Assembly: GCA_030704615.1 (NCBI GenBank) | Contig: CM060731.1 | Span: 23,684,001 to 23,748,000 of the forward strand | DNA from: Takakia lepidozioides | Taxonomy: Eukaryota; Streptophyta; Takakiopsida; Takakiales; Takakiaceae | DNA: 64,000 bases | Direction: 5' to 3' | Shown: positions 45,991 to 58,659 of the stretch, piece by piece | Position numbering within the stretch: the first letter of the stretch is position 1 | How the letters are laid out: each line of letters begins with the position of its first letter | Position numbers and translations under genes: made by a program | Notes under the pieces: model-generated | What the model saw: only the letters and a program-made list of their open reading frames with translations | What the model was told of the DNA's origin: nothing | Database searches by the model: none

Positions 45991-47160
45991 TATCCAAGTA
46001 CTTCTCCCATGTCAAGGCACAATTAATTCTTTTCCATGAATTTAATTGAATAATAATATATCCAATCATTATTGATATATCGCTTGTTGAGGCTCCAATC
46101 ATTGTCCCAAGAAAGCCCACTTTGCTATTTTTCCCGAATTTCCAACGACCAAAAGTACTTGAAATTCCACATCTCCTCCTCCTCTCACGGAGGGCTTTCC
46201 AACGGTACCAAGCACCACAGCTGGGCCTTGCGGTTCGGGACATCTCAATATCTCAACACTACAAAACAAACAAACGAACAAACGGCAATTGGCTCTCTTG
46301 CTTTGCTTTGGCACAACATAAGAGGAAGGTAAGACTAGGGAGCATGACTCAGCAAAACACACCAATCAGCGTCTTGACACCTGACACCATGTAAGGTACT
46401 TTCTCCATTGACTTGCATATCTCCGCAAAGTCTCTCTCTATGAGAGAGTCAACAAACTACCTTGCTTCATATATTGATTCAATAAGAAACATGTTATTTG
46501 AGGGATTACCTTGAGAAACATACGAGTAAGTAATTTTCAGCAAAGGAGAGGAGATAATGGCACAACTGGGGCTTAGCAATTTTTGACACCGATGCGTATA
46601 AAGAGAAGCCTACAAAGAGGTAGAACAAAGGCTAAAAGACTACCTAGTCAAGGATGGGGGCTCAGCTAGAAACCATGACTAGTTAAAATCATGAGAGCCC
46701 ACAAAGTAAGAAGCAAAAAAGGAAACAAGCCACAAGAGTCAAAAGCATCCATTTAGCAAGCGGATTTTTTCAACGCTAGAAGCTGAGCCTTGCATCCCAG
46801 TGAGGGGCTTGCGTCCCACTGACTTAGAGCTGGTATTCAAAGGAGTCACGGCAGCAGCGGGGGTTTGGAGTTTGGAGCTCTTGTCAATCGGTGGGTCAGA
46901 TCGCTGGAGAAGTGCTTCGGCATAGCGAGATACTACAATTCATAGCAACCCGGACACTGAAGCATTGCTTGGAAGAAACCTGGCTCCATTGACATACTGA
47001 CAGAAATGTATGAAAGAATGAGAAAGAAAGCTGGGCAGTAGTCTTAGTGCTGACACAGGGTCCCAAAGTAGGTGGTGAGGAGTAGTAAGCAGTAGAATTG
47101 TACTGTCGCTCCGAGCATATAGCAGCTAGCTTGAGAGGAGAAGAATAGCTGGGGTTGGCG
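45991..47160. other. 5' flank and probable promoter of the pectin methylesterase gene
   Basis: No coding signal accepted. The 5' UTR probably starts in the last few hundred bases. I could not identify a TATA box or other promoter motif with confidence. Confidence 0.3.
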
Positions 47161-48231
47161 ATGGCAGGCAGAGTGGTACAGGTGGCGCAGGATGGCAGTG
47201 GGCACTTCAACACCGTGCAGGCTGCCATAGACGCCGTTCCTCTCTGCAATACGCAGCGGATCGTCATTCAGCTGGCACCCGGCGTGTATCGGCAGCCCAT
47301 CTATGTGCCTAAGACCAAGAATCTTATCACTCTCCAGGTATGCCCTGCGATCTAGCTCTCCTTGTGTTGAATGAAAACGTGCTTTGGTATAGCATGGGAA
47401 GATTCACAATTGTCGTCGCCTAAACACATGATCCCGATCGAGCTGCAGGCCGCTTGTCCGCATAGCACCATCCTGACTTGGTCCAACACCGCCACTAGCA
47501 TCGAGCACCATCAGGCATCCCGCGTGATAGGAACGGGTACCTTTGGCTGCGGGTCTGTCATTGTGGAGGGTGAGGACTTCGTAGCCCAGGGAATTACCTT
47601 CGAAAATGCCGCACCACAGGGATCAGGTCAGGCTGTGGCGATCAGGGTAACTGCGGATCGGTGTGCATTCTACGGGTGTCGCCTCCTAGGCTGGCAGGAC
47701 ACGGCATACTTGCATTATGGCAAGCAATACTTCAGAGATTGTTACATTGAGGGCAGCGTGGACTTCATCTTTGGTAATGCACAGGTGCTGCTGGAACACT
47801 GCCACATCCACTGCAAGTCTAACGGCTTCATCACTGCCCAACAGCGCCGCAATTCCTCGGAACCCACGGGCTATTTGTTCTTGAGGTGTGTGGTCACTGG
47901 CACTGGCTCCGGTTCCCCTTACATGCATCTGGGCCGGCCATGGGCACCATGCGCCCGAGTCATATTCGCTTACACCTGGATGGATTCCTGTATAGTGCCC
48001 GTTGGCTGGAACAATTGGAATGTCAAAGCCAACGAGAAGACAGCCTGCTTCATGGAATACAGGTGCTCAGGTCCCGGAAGCAACACATCCAAACGTGTCC
48101 CATGGGCTTCGCAGTTGGAGGATGTTGAAGCAACCAAGCTGCTTTCTGTTGATTTTATTGATTCCCAGAGATCATGGTTGACAAATCCAGCCAAGAATGC
48201 TCCCTATATCCCCATTCCGTTGTCAGCTTAG
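47161..48231 (+). CDS. Pectin methylesterase, PME31-like
   Basis: Removes methyl esters from homogalacturonan (EC 3.1.1.11). Two exons, 47161-47337 and 47449-48231, joined GT-AG in phase 0, give 319 residues. Family motifs: GSGHFNTVQAAIDAVP, VIGTGTFGCGSVIVEGEDF, ITFENAAPQGSGQAVAIRV, GCRLLGWQDTAYLH (catalytic Asp), YIEGSVDFIFGNAQVLLE (catalytic Asp) and YMHLGRPWAPCARV (catalytic Arg). The whole length closely follows Arabidopsis PME31 as I remember it. There is no pro-domain and no signal peptide (start MAGRVVQVAQDGSG), like PME31, which suggests a cytosolic or unconventionally placed enzyme. The ATG at 47161 fits the family start. No breaks, so it is probably functional. Confidence 0.9.
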
Positions 48232-50632
48232 TCTTCGTACCTTTCTTACAGCACACTGCTGGCTTTCAAGCATGTTGTACAGAGAGAGAGAGACAGAGTC
48301 TTCACAGGCTCAGCTGTAGCCAAATGCTGTGGGAAGGTTGAGAAACTGCCTTAATCCAGTGCTTCAATACTTCTAGTCTGGATGTGTATGTGCAAGAGGG
48401 GGCAGAAGAGTGAAACCAGCAGAAGAGAAGTACCTGCAGCTCATCGGATAGCCACATATGGTTATGGATTTGCATCCTCCCAATTGTGCTGTGCAAGTGT
48501 CAAGTATGACTCACTTGCTATGAAGGTAGAGCAGATATGTATGGACATGTCTCCTTCAAGCCATCCTTACTGATGGTGTTTTCATTCATGAAGGCAAGGA
48601 ATTTTCGCTGTGGATCTTGGGTTTTCCTCAGCATCATGGCTGAGGCTTAGAGTGAAGAGCTCTACTGAGATGGCACCCAACATTTCTTAGAGTTCATTTC
48701 CTCAGTACCACTGATTTTAGTAATGCCCCACTGAGATCCTAGGCCCACTTGCTACTTTGGAAGGCCAAAACTATTGGGAGGCGATGCACTGATAGAAGGT
48801 AGTATCCCTCTGGTAAACAGATTAGATCTTCCCCAACTTACTAGATGCCACACAACTTCATGCTGCTTCGTCTTCTCGGTCTCTCCCTATGACACCAAGC
48901 ACAGACTTCCCAGCAGACCATCATGCAAGTAACATAGACTCTCTCATCTTCTGTGGACTGCTTGTCTGCAGACTTGAGCACAGTATGTTCAAAAGTCTTC
49001 AGTATGGCGAACAAAAACTTCTTCTGAATTTGAACACAACAATGGAAGGTTAGGTTTGCTTCTCCTGAGCACCATACTGTTTCAACTTGCTTGCTTGTGC
49101 TACGTGGTTATTTCCACATTCACAACTTCAGAAATCAACCTGCCCTCAAGGTTGATGATCGCATCAGAGCAAGGTCTCAAGGACAGGCTCACAATAGAAC
49201 AATATGTTATACAGAAAGAGGCCTCTGCTTATGGCTTATACCATCTTTCGGGCATCAAAGACAGGATGGCTGGTGAAAGTAGACTGTCATGGTGTTTTCT
49301 TTACTCTGTTCGAAAGTATGTGAACAAACAAATATGCTTCCCCAACCTCAACAATGAACTACCTCATATTTGTCTAACTTCACATTCTTGAACATTTGAT
49401 GGGCTGTTGGGGTCTGTGATGATCTTGTAGACTACATCTGAATCCGCCTGGGATATGCTGCTTGTGATGATCACAAAGGATGAGGCTGTCCATTTTGCAT
49501 TTCTGCGGTGGATCAATGTAGTTCATTTAGGCAACTGTTGTTAATAGAAAAATCCTCTGAATACGCACGTTCTAGAAGCATTCACCTCTAGAAAGAGCAT
49601 GCTGGAAGATCTGCTGGTGTCCCTCAAACAGGCCACATGAGATAACTTAAGAGTGACTTCAGGTGTGGGCTACTTGAAAGTTAGCCCGGCCACCGAAATT
49701 TACTGGTAATTGATTAGAAAGTCAGTTGGTGTATCTGCAGATTCTTGGACAAATTGATTGCTAAACAGGTCTTACACTCAACAGAGTGGTCTTGTGATGA
49801 TCAGTACAATCAGTGCTTAGAAATCATATTTAAGTCTGCATAAAGACATTCAGAAAACCTTGGCAAAATGACTCCTCGACAAGAATCTTGAAATCATCTT
49901 CAACAGGCAATCAGTTTGTCTTCTGAAGCCAAAAATCTTTCAGTGATTCCCCCACTTTAAAAACTTAGGGGGAACCAAAAAGTTGCACATCAACACTGAC
50001 CAGTACTTAGGGTGTATCCCACGGACAAGACCAAAGAAATACAAATCACACCTCCATATCCATTTCTCCGTACACCATGTGCCTTTCCTAGCCTACAACT
50101 AGTAAGAGTTGAACCTAGAAACAAACCTCCACACAAGTGCCTCTAAAACCCTCTGCATTCTCCATGTCTCTAGATCTAAGGAGTTTTGCTGACCAAGTAA
50201 ACGTCCACCCAAAAATTGTCCCCAACCACTCAGACACTTGTCTTCTTGTCAACGAGTTTTACATTGCTGTACCTGAAGAAAATGACAAAAACAGTGAAAA
50301 TTGGTGACCAAACAACCACAGTCAAGATCCACCCTTAATCACTGTCCTAGACGAAAGAAGAATGCTGGAGGGGGATGACCACAAAGTTTTAAGTTGCCTA
50401 CAGTGTTTAAATGGACACCTATGCGGAGATGAAGCAACACAAATCCCTATTGATGGAAGCCTGCCTAGAAGGTTCACCAGGAGTGTCCAGGGCAGTCACT
50501 ACCCAGGGTTCTAATATGGTCCCTAAAACTAATATTGCATTTCTTAGATGTCTCCAATTGGAGTAAAAACCATATCCTGCCATCAGGGCGATGAGCATTC
50601 AACTGGACCCTCCCTGATAATTACTGAGGAAA
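48232..50632. other. Intergenic region between convergent PME and zinc-finger genes
   Basis: Should hold the 3' UTRs of both genes. Several short frames exist (for example 49056-49391), but none shows a family motif. A GA repeat is at about 48283-48296. No mobile element recognised. Confidence 0.35.
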
Positions 50633-52089
50633 TCATTGCAAATGAACTTCAGGCTCAGCCACATTGAGATATTTAGCTTCTTGCCATCCCAGAGAGGACA
50701 AGAGAGGTGTACCAGATTCACGGGGAGCGCTGCACCGGTAGCATTCCATGCGGCTTGCAAAGTTGTGCTCATTGCAACCAGATCTGCTTTCTTACAAGAC
50801 AAATCCAGTTAGTTACAGCAATCGCCAAAATTAAGGCTTGCTTAGGTGCTCCAGTGTCATTATTCTTACCTCCACAACAGGTGGAAGAAGATCCTTGGTC
50901 TTAAATATCCTTGGTCTTATGTGACAAAAACCCGAAAAGCATTAAGTGGCCATAGAGAATTTCATTGATAGCCAGCAAACCATGAAAGCGACACTCTAAA
51001 ATCGTCTGGAACAATTCGACAGAGATCCAATGCCAATTTTCACTACCCCAAGGGTAAACCAGCTTTACTGTCCACAAGTGAAGCCCTTGCCCAGAACCCC
51101 TACATTCATCTTCACACTACAACAGAGAAAATCCATCATTCATGCTCAAACAAATTGCAGTTCCAAACTTTAAGGGGACACAATTTAAGACACCAAGACA
51201 AGGTATAACTACACTTTGAATTGGATGCCTCCCCATCTGAATACAATATCACACTAATGGCCACCCTCAACCCTAGCTGTGACTGGGGTTGCCAGAGTTT
51301 TGAAGTAATTCTGTGATTCTATTCCTGTTGGAGATGAAAGACTTCTACATACATGCTAGAAAGCAAGTAGTTGGCTACTTTTGCCTGAACAAGCATGTAA
51401 CTAGACTCCTAATATGTGTCAGACATTGCTGTGGTTCTCGGGTAGGAGAAGTGGGCAAGAGGGTCAAGGAGAGCATAAACGAACGACAAGGGAAACAAAC
51501 ATTTTCACCTGCCGCATATCCAATCACCAGACTTCCATCCTTGACGAGCACCGCCACCGCCACCGCCACTTCCACCTGCATTGTACGATGAGCCAAATCC
51601 GAAGTTCCCTCGAGACCCTCGGCCTGTGCTTCCCGTAGAATCGTAGCCTGGCGGCAACCCCCCTCCAGAACTCAAACCTTCGTCCTTGAATGCCCCACAC
51701 TTGAAACAGTTGTTCCTACTTGCGAAATTGTGAGCCCCGCAGCCAGAGGCCGGGCAGTACCAATCACCGGGTCTGACGCCCGTGTCTGAACCTCCCCCAA
51801 ACCCTCCGAAGTTGCCACCATAGCTGCGCCCGCCGTAATCTCCCCCGGAACCTCCACCTCCTCCCCCGCTGCTGTAGCTTGATCCAAAGCCATATGATCC
51901 TCCACCACCACCACCTCCTCCTCCTCCACCACCTCCTCCTCTGTTGTAACTAGAGTAGTCACCCCCCTCTGAACGGCCTCCAGACCCACCGCCTGGCCTT
52001 GCATCACTGCAGCGTTGACATGAGTCACGCCTGCTGAAGTTCAAATGCTGGCAGGAGGGACAGTTCCAGTCTCCAGGTTTTCGGTTCAT
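50633..52089 (-). CDS. RanBP2-type zinc-finger, glycine-rich RNA-binding protein
   Basis: Two exons on the minus strand: 52089-51509 and 50783-50633. The intron 51508-50784 is GT-AG; the phases fit and give 243 residues. Three RanBP2 zinc fingers with the GDW..C pattern: KPGDWNCPSCQHLNF...CQRC, RPGDWYCPASGCGAHNFASR...CFKC, and KSGDWICGR from exon 1 joined to SGCNEHNFASRMECYRC in exon 2. Between fingers 1 and 2 is a long Gly/Ser/Tyr stretch. The layout equals the plant three-finger family (such as At3g15680), which is thought to bind single-stranded RNA. I chose the ATG at 52089 because MNRKPGDWNC fits the family start; upstream in-frame sequence has no better ATG. The 28-residue tail after finger 3 is not recognisable. 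Confidence 0.9.
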
Positions 52090-53617
52090 GCTTGTCTTCG
52101 CCTTCACTCAGGTGACAATGCCTGCACCGCTGTTCTACAGCTTTTCGGAACACGAAATATGCAGGCAGCCCCTGACCAAAACAACAGCTGTAGTGGTACG
52201 CTGATGCACCCCAACCAAAATTCCACGGCAGCAGGCCCCTGAGAGCAAAGAAGTGTGAGTAACAACTTCGATCACAGAACTTTCCGGGAAAATTGCTGCA
52301 CCAACCCTTCAGAAATGCTAAGTGTGTACGAAGACTAAGTACCAAGTACCAAGTACCAAGTGTACGTAACATTGCCACCAATCTGACAGAGATACCTGTC
52401 ACAGTCTCTCTGTTTCTATCCGTCAATCACGGCAAACAACTATTTTAATTAAGCCACACCACAACACAATATATGCTCTTCTCCCTACGATACGAAGATA
52501 CACGCCACAGACGCGCACACGCAATGCAATGCTTCACCAAATTTCTGCTGCAATGCAGACTCAAAGATCTCTTGGAGCGCGATACTAATCAATGTCTCTT
52601 GTCTCCAGGAAGTTTTACAATCTGTATCATGAAATGCCAACTCTAATGCATTGTCCACAACTCGATTCCCGCTATTCCCCACAAACAGACAAGAAGCAAC
52701 AAATGACCACCTCATAACCAGCTCCAAATTTACGAGGCTTGGCCAATACCTACATCCAAACTGTACGCTTCTCCCACACAGCACACCACAAATGAACACC
52801 TCAAACTTACCCGAACAGAAAAAAAACGCGCTTCCAACTAATCTTGCAACCAGGTCACCAAACTTCTCACAACTTCACAAAAAAAATAGATTCTACCACA
52901 AAAAACGCATCAATCCCTCTTCCACAACACAACAAGGATTGCAATTGTGTACCAGAAATGCAGCGCAGATCCGATGGCGCGCGAGAGTGTACAAAGAAAT
53001 CGCTAGCGAGAGCTCCCTGGCTCGCAAAGAAGTGATGGTGGTGACTAGTAACTAGTAACTAGGGTTATCCCCCCCTACTCACTTAGTCAGCTTGCGGACC
53101 GTTGTCTCTTCTGTTCATATGTTCCGCACGCGCAGATGCCATCCCCCACCAACGCTTCCTCGTCGATGAAAACCGTCCATGTCCCTAATCCCAGCCCTAA
53201 TCACCACTCTAATTGGGTTTGTGAGCCGGGGTTATCCCCGCTTAGCAGTGCTGGCCTAAGACGGTGGATGTTCATCCATCCTGGTCGGTGGACACGGTTA
53301 GTTATCCACACGGTAGGCAGGCGGGGTGGTGATTGGCCGGGTGTGGCCCACGCATTTATCTGCGGTGGGTCCGGCAAATAGCAGCACGCCACAGCGGCTT
53401 TATCCGCTCCACGCGATTATCTCGCTGCTTTGCGTTGGGCCCTCGTCATAGTGTCGGTGGAAATACGTGGGTGCTAAATCCCATAGCCTTTACACTGCCT
53501 TACACTAGAGACAAAAACTTGTTCACGTCCTCCATTATGAATGCCAAGTTTTGTTCAACTTCCGCCTTTTGAGGTTTGCGATCCATGCCTAAGGGTTTCC
53601 AACTTTTTTCTTTTCAG
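52090..53617. other. Upstream flank of the zinc-finger gene
   Basis: Probably 5' UTR and promoter for the minus-strand gene. Notable only are a triple ACTAGTA-type repeat at 53043-53061 and two similar GGGGTTATCCCC/GGGTTATCCCCCC blocks at about 53064 and 53229. No coding signal. Confidence 0.3.
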
Positions 53618-54195
53618 CCTTTTTTTTTTTTTTAAAGAACAGGGGGATAGTAGCCCTGGAAATTTTTATTAAGGTCAGGAAAAAATAACCTTACAATGGC
53701 CATAAGGCTGAGAACAGAGCTGGCACACAGAGCGGGGCGGAAGGGAGAAGAGAACCTGCGAGGGTAACAAGGCAGAGACAAATACTGCCAAGAACAGAGA
53801 AAAACAGCCCAAAATATATAAAGGAAACTAGGGAGCGCCAGCCCACAATTCAGGCCCTTGAGGAGGGGGGAAAGTTAACCCCCTTTCATTTATGGCCTAT
53901 GGAGACCTACAGGACGATCGATGCCGAGACAAACCGTCACGAACAATCCCACACACGGGCAGGCTGCGGGTTTTTTCTTTTTTCTTTTTTCTTGAGAATA
54001 TTTTCCACATTTTATTATGAGAGGGGAAAAAGGTAAACCCCTGTGGGGCCATAAGGCAAACACACCTGACGGTGAGGGACGAACCCAGGGTATTTTTTTT
54101 ATTTTTTATTTTTTAATTATGTGAGGGGAAAAATAAGCCCATGTGGGGCCATAATGCAAACACACCTGACGGTGACGACGAACCCAGAGTACTTT
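53618..54195 (-). repeat. Cluster of A-tailed short retroposons
   Basis: On the minus strand at least two related units end in poly(A): forward poly(T) at about 53618-53632, 53972-53990 and 54093-54115. Units at 54000-54090 and 54116-54190 share GAGGGGAAAAA, TGTGGGGCCATAA.GC, AAACACACCTGACGGTGA and CGAACCCAG. The complement of the last part, GGGTTCGTCCC, resembles a pol III B box. They may be SINEs; no A box was found. Confidence 0.55.
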
Positions 54196-55264
54196 TAACG
54201 GAGGGAAAACCATCCCAGAGGATGAGGTGGAATGCAACGATTAAGAACAACAGCTAGGAGACGGCCAAGAACGAATCTAGAGCTCACGAGATGCAAGCTC
54301 CAAACTGAGGGCAAGGGTATGCCTACTAGCCCTGACATATTCCTACCACTGCGATCAATGAGAGGAGTAGCCTATAAATGAACGTGCAGTTAGAACAAAG
54401 AAGCCAGGATCGGCTTGAGAGAAGAAAGCAGTGGAAAGAATAGTTGTGAGCGATCCACATCAAACAGGGATTGGAGCCTGAGAGAGAAAAAAATAAAGAG
54501 AACACTAGAGTGAAGCGAACTTGGAGACAGAGAAAAAGGAGAATGGAACAACAAATGGCGTTGGAGGTCGCTACTTGCCGAAGCTAAGCCGAGTCGAGTT
54601 TCTGCCATTGATGTGTTTCCAATTAATTTCCCTGTCGAACTCCGGTGAGTCATGGTAGTGCAGTGATTGCCCCTTGTCAGGAGTTTGGTGGGCTTCTGGC
54701 CCAGAGACAGATTGCCGACGAAGAGCAGCTACATATGATGTTGTCTTTCCCCCAAGAGCATTTGGCAAAACTTTTTGTCAAATGGTAGCCTTGTTAGCTT
54801 CCATGTGCAAATTTGGGATTTGAACACGGTGGACCTTGTATTTGGTTTGATACTGGTTATTGGTAGCTCAAAGGAAACACATACTTTGGCTTCAATATTG
54901 TGTTATTTGGAAAAGAATTGATATGTATGGAAGACCAAAATAAAAATGTAGTAGTTCTTTGTAGTTAGACTGCCATTGTGTGCATTACAATTATCAGTTC
55001 ATTTAGAATCAATATGTCCAAAGAAGTTTCAACAAATTGCCAATCTATACCTCATGTTCTATCAACAGATGTCATCAGTGACTCTCTCTTTTCTTTAAAC
55101 CTCAAATTCCTTCTGCCTTACACACCCTGCAACATCAAAGCTGGAAACATGCCAGTGACTTCAAACCCATATTCTGCAAATTTACTTGTCATGGTTTTAG
55201 TCATGGTTATCTAGAATTACCTACTTCTAGTTAACTATGACATTTTAGATATTTATATTATATT
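54196..55264. other. Unassigned region
   Basis: No gene or repeat that I can name. A 65-codon minus-strand frame (54768-54571, MPNALGGKTTSYVAAL) has no recognised domain. Confidence 0.25.
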
Positions 55265-56880
55265 TTGTGTGTTGGGACTTCATTGCGTCTCACATGCCAA
55301 GTGAGGTGTCGAGCCTCACTTGGGACATGAGGATAGGTTTTCCCCTTGTGAGGATGGAGGAGGCTCAACTTCTTGTAGTTGAGCCTCCATGAGCCTCTCT
55401 CACCTCCATAGCTCTAGGTATTGAGAGGGAGTGTGTTGAGGGCTTTGTAGGGTGGATTCCTTAAGCAAAGATGTTATTGGCTTGACTTAGTTTATGTGAT
55501 AGAGTGGATTTCACTTGGAAGGACTACGGCTTGTTCTTAGTGTGATTGCTTCATGCTTAGAGAGCTTTCATTGTCTTCCACTTCTCTCATTTCTCATCTC
55601 TTATCACTACAAGAAGATCATCTTATGCTTATGAGTGCGGAGTGTAAGGATTAGTTTTGCACTTGTATGTTAAAGAGGTTGAGAGCTAGGAGAATTTAGC
55701 TCTTGTATCACAAGGCTTGCAAGGGGTTGCAAGGAAGGGTGCTTTGGTGTTGCATGCACCAAGGAGTTGGAGAGCTTAAGAAGAGAGCTCTTGAGTCACA
55801 AGATTTTGCAAAAAGATGAAGTTTTATGTGTGTGGAAGCATATATTCTAGGATTTGATAATCTTTTGTATACATTACGGAGTCAATGGTGTGTGCCATGG
55901 CTTGTGGAGAGTGACTAAAGGCTTGTTAGTGCTCATTTCACTATCAAGCTAGGGTTAAGCAAGTTCAAAGTGTGGATGTTGTGGAAGAGAAGCCAAGGAG
56001 CTACATATGCTTGGGCTTGAAGACAACAAGGGCAAGCACTTGGAGAGCACTAAGAAGCTCAAGAGGTTTTGAAAGGGAGCAAATGAATAAATCTTTCAAT
56101 CATGGTGATGTGGAGCCAAGCTTAAGGCGCCATTAGAAGGGCTTGGAGAACATATGGTGGGAAATCCTAGAAGGGAAATCATCATTCAATGTATGCATAG
56201 CTTCACCCTAACTATGTAATGTGACAAGAGGGGGAGGCAATACTTGGCTATTCATGCTCTTGGTAGTGCGAGCTTTGTGGTGGATAGTTGACCAAGCAAG
56301 TGGTGCATGTGTGGAGCATGCTCTCTTGAGTTTGTAAGTTCAAGTTTGAGAATGGGAGCTCTTGAACTAGCAAGAGATGAAGGCCTTGAGATCCATTTAC
56401 AAGTGTGTGAAGTGGAGAGGTGTTGATTCATGTTATGATGAAGGAGAGCCACACATAGGCCAAGAGGTCATGGAACATGCATTCAAATGACCAAGGGGAG
56501 CACATGGATGATGGATTGGTGCAAGACCCCAAATGAGGCATATGGCGTGAGAGTAGGATCCAAGGCGGATTGTTTGGGAGCATTATTGTAAGTGACAAAC
56601 ATTGCTCCTACACAATGAGATAATTTGTGTTGATTTGGAGCAATTGTCAAGTGATGAGGAGACAAATGCACGATTGCTTGGCAATAGAGATATGGTAGTT
56701 TGCAATCAAATCCCAAGGACTAAAAGGGGGATTGACTTGGTGGACAATGACTTGCAAGTTGAGTTGGACCACTCTTGGTTGCATATTGGGGTGGAAGAGA
56801 GCAAGAAGATGCCTCTTACGACCACCTAGAGACCATATTTTTGCTTGAGTAGAAGCATAGAAGTCAAGGACTTGCATTCT
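55265..56880. mobile_element. LTR-like non-coding block
   Basis: G-rich, gene-poor sequence starting TGTGTTGGGACTTC. It shares with the gypsy-1 LTR a perfect stem-loop between GAGGCTCAAC and GTTGAGCCTC (55359-55388) followed by GGTGGATTCC and GGCTTGACTT (about 55450-55490; compare 18580-18625). A polypurine-like AAAAGGGGGATTG lies at about 56723. It may be an LTR or internal region of a related non-autonomous element (LARD/TRIM). No second LTR was found, so this is tentative. Confidence 0.35.
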
Positions 56881-56914
56881 AGCTCTTCATTACAAACCCT
56901 AGTAGTGTATGCTC

Positions 56915-57310
56915 AGATACATCTGTTAGTATATCAAACAGGAGCTTGTCCCTTTTACTATACCTCTTTTGAGGTATCACCATATGTGAACCCTAATCAG
57001 CTCAGACTGTACCTCTGTTAATATACCAAACAGGAGCTTGTCCCTTTTACTATACCTCTGTTGAGGTATCACCATATGTGAACCCTAATCAGCTCAGACT
57101 ATACCTCTATTAGTATACCGAACAAGAGCTTGTCCCTTTTACTATACCTCTGTTGGGTATCACCATATGTGGACCCTAATCAGCTCAGACTGTACCTCTG
57201 TTAGTATACCAAACAGAACCCTCATTTTCAGACTATACCTCTGTAAAGGTATCACCAACATAAGGGACCCTAGCAACCTCAGACTATACCTCTGTTAAGG
57301 TATCTACATT
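56915..57310. repeat. 92-bp minisatellite
   Basis: About three and a half copies of a unit carrying AAACAGGAGCTTGTCCCTTT, TACTATACCTCTGTTGAGG, TATCACCATATGTGAACCC and CAGCTCAGACTGTACCTC. Unit starts at 56936, 57028, 57120 and 57211 (period 92, 92, 91). The last copies are shortened. Confidence 0.9.
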
Positions 57311-58487
57311 TAAAGGCCTTAGTGAAATTTAAGGGACTTTAGATGATTGTTTGGAAGATATTTAAGGGCCCTTGGAGGAGTGTTTGGAGGATCTTTGGGG
57401 TCCTTGGAGGAGTATAGGAGGACCCTTCGAGGAGCTTTGGTGGACAATGTTGAAGAGCTCTTGAAGGATTGATTGAGGGATATTTGAAGGATACTTGCCA
57501 CGGCCATACAAACAAGTGGATAGAGACAGGAGGGAGAGTGGTGGGATGAGAGCATTTTGGGGTTAGGAATTGCTTTAGTTTCTCTTCCCCATAGTCTTTC
57601 ACCATCTCTATAGGCCAAAACCTTTCCGTAGGTGGAGGCAAGAGTCAGTCCGGGTTTGGGCCGGGGTGTCCTTGCAGGAGCGACACTATAGAATGCTTTT
57701 GGTGTGGGGGAGTTGCTGTCTTTATTTTCTTGTGTTTGGATCCCCTCTACACCTGCATGCTTGACTGTGCGCCATGTTAGCTTTGTGTGGGCGCTTGTTT
57801 TTTATCACCGGCCAATCCTAGAGTATTTTGTCGGTGGTGAGGCTGGAGTAATGACCAGCAAGACCACCAGTGTTTCTTCTATGATGAGGCTGGGTTGATG
57901 ACCAGCAGACCATAGGAGTGCTTGCGGTGGATGCAGGTGCAGGTACAGGTCTACGTTAGAAACCTATTTTTTCTGCTTGAACCAGTAGCCGCAACATATT
58001 CTCTACCCGATTACCTTGTGGAAAGTGGGGATTAGAGACAGGTTGACAACCGGTTGGGTTGTAAGTTTTCATCACGGAGGTGCCACCAGTTACTAAGGGG
58101 AGTGCCGGTACGAGCACCAACGATACTAGTGGGTACACAAGATGAGGTGTGCGGCTCAGGCCACCTTCACCTTCAGTGTCTTCTGAGGAAGGTTCAGACT
58201 CGGAGTCAGGAGGATTCTCGCCGAGGGTGCAAGTCATTTCCGTGCCATTGTTGTGGGACACAATGGAGGAAATGTATGGAGCTACCAAAGGGCGGCAAAC
58301 AAAGCAAAATTCACACATTTGCAAAAGGCATACGCTCCTGCACACCCACTCCATATGCAAGGCCCTGTCCTCTCGTTTGGATCATACGAGAGGCCTCGCA
58401 TCATGCCGAGCTGGAAATGATTTCGCACAGGACGAATTTCTTCATGCCCCGATTCTAGGGTTTGAGTCCATGTCTGGCCCCTATCCC
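57311..58487. other. Unassigned region
   Basis: TTTGGAGGAT/CCTTGGAGGA short repeats at 57340-57480. Frames at 58054-58514 look Arg/Ser/Pro-rich but show no known domain. The sequence ATGACCAGCA(A)GACCA is duplicated near 57850 and 57897. Confidence 0.25.
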
Positions 58488-58659
58488 CCTAGCTCCGCTC
58501 GTCGTCTCTCATGACCAGACTCGATCCTAAAACAAAACAAACATAGCTCCGCCCTGTTCGACGTCTCTCATGATCAGACTCGACACTAAAAGAAAGCAAA
58601 CACAGCTCCGTCCTGATTGTCGTCTCTCATGATCAAACTTGACACAAAGAAAACAAACA
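58488..58659. repeat. About 57-bp tandem repeat, three copies
   Basis: Units begin TAGCTCCG or CAGCTCCG at about 58490, 58544 and 58602. Each contains GTCTCTCATGA.CA.ACT.GA and ends in an A-rich AAACAAAC(A) run. Confidence 0.8.

Noticed and set aside
48302-49391. Short frames downstream of the pectin methylesterase as extra exons or genes
   Set aside because: No family motifs or consistent splice sites; probably UTR and intergenic sequence.
51672-52028. Minus-strand 118-codon frame rich in Val/Glu/Thr
   Set aside because: It is an alternative frame of the glycine-rich zinc-finger exon and has no domain.
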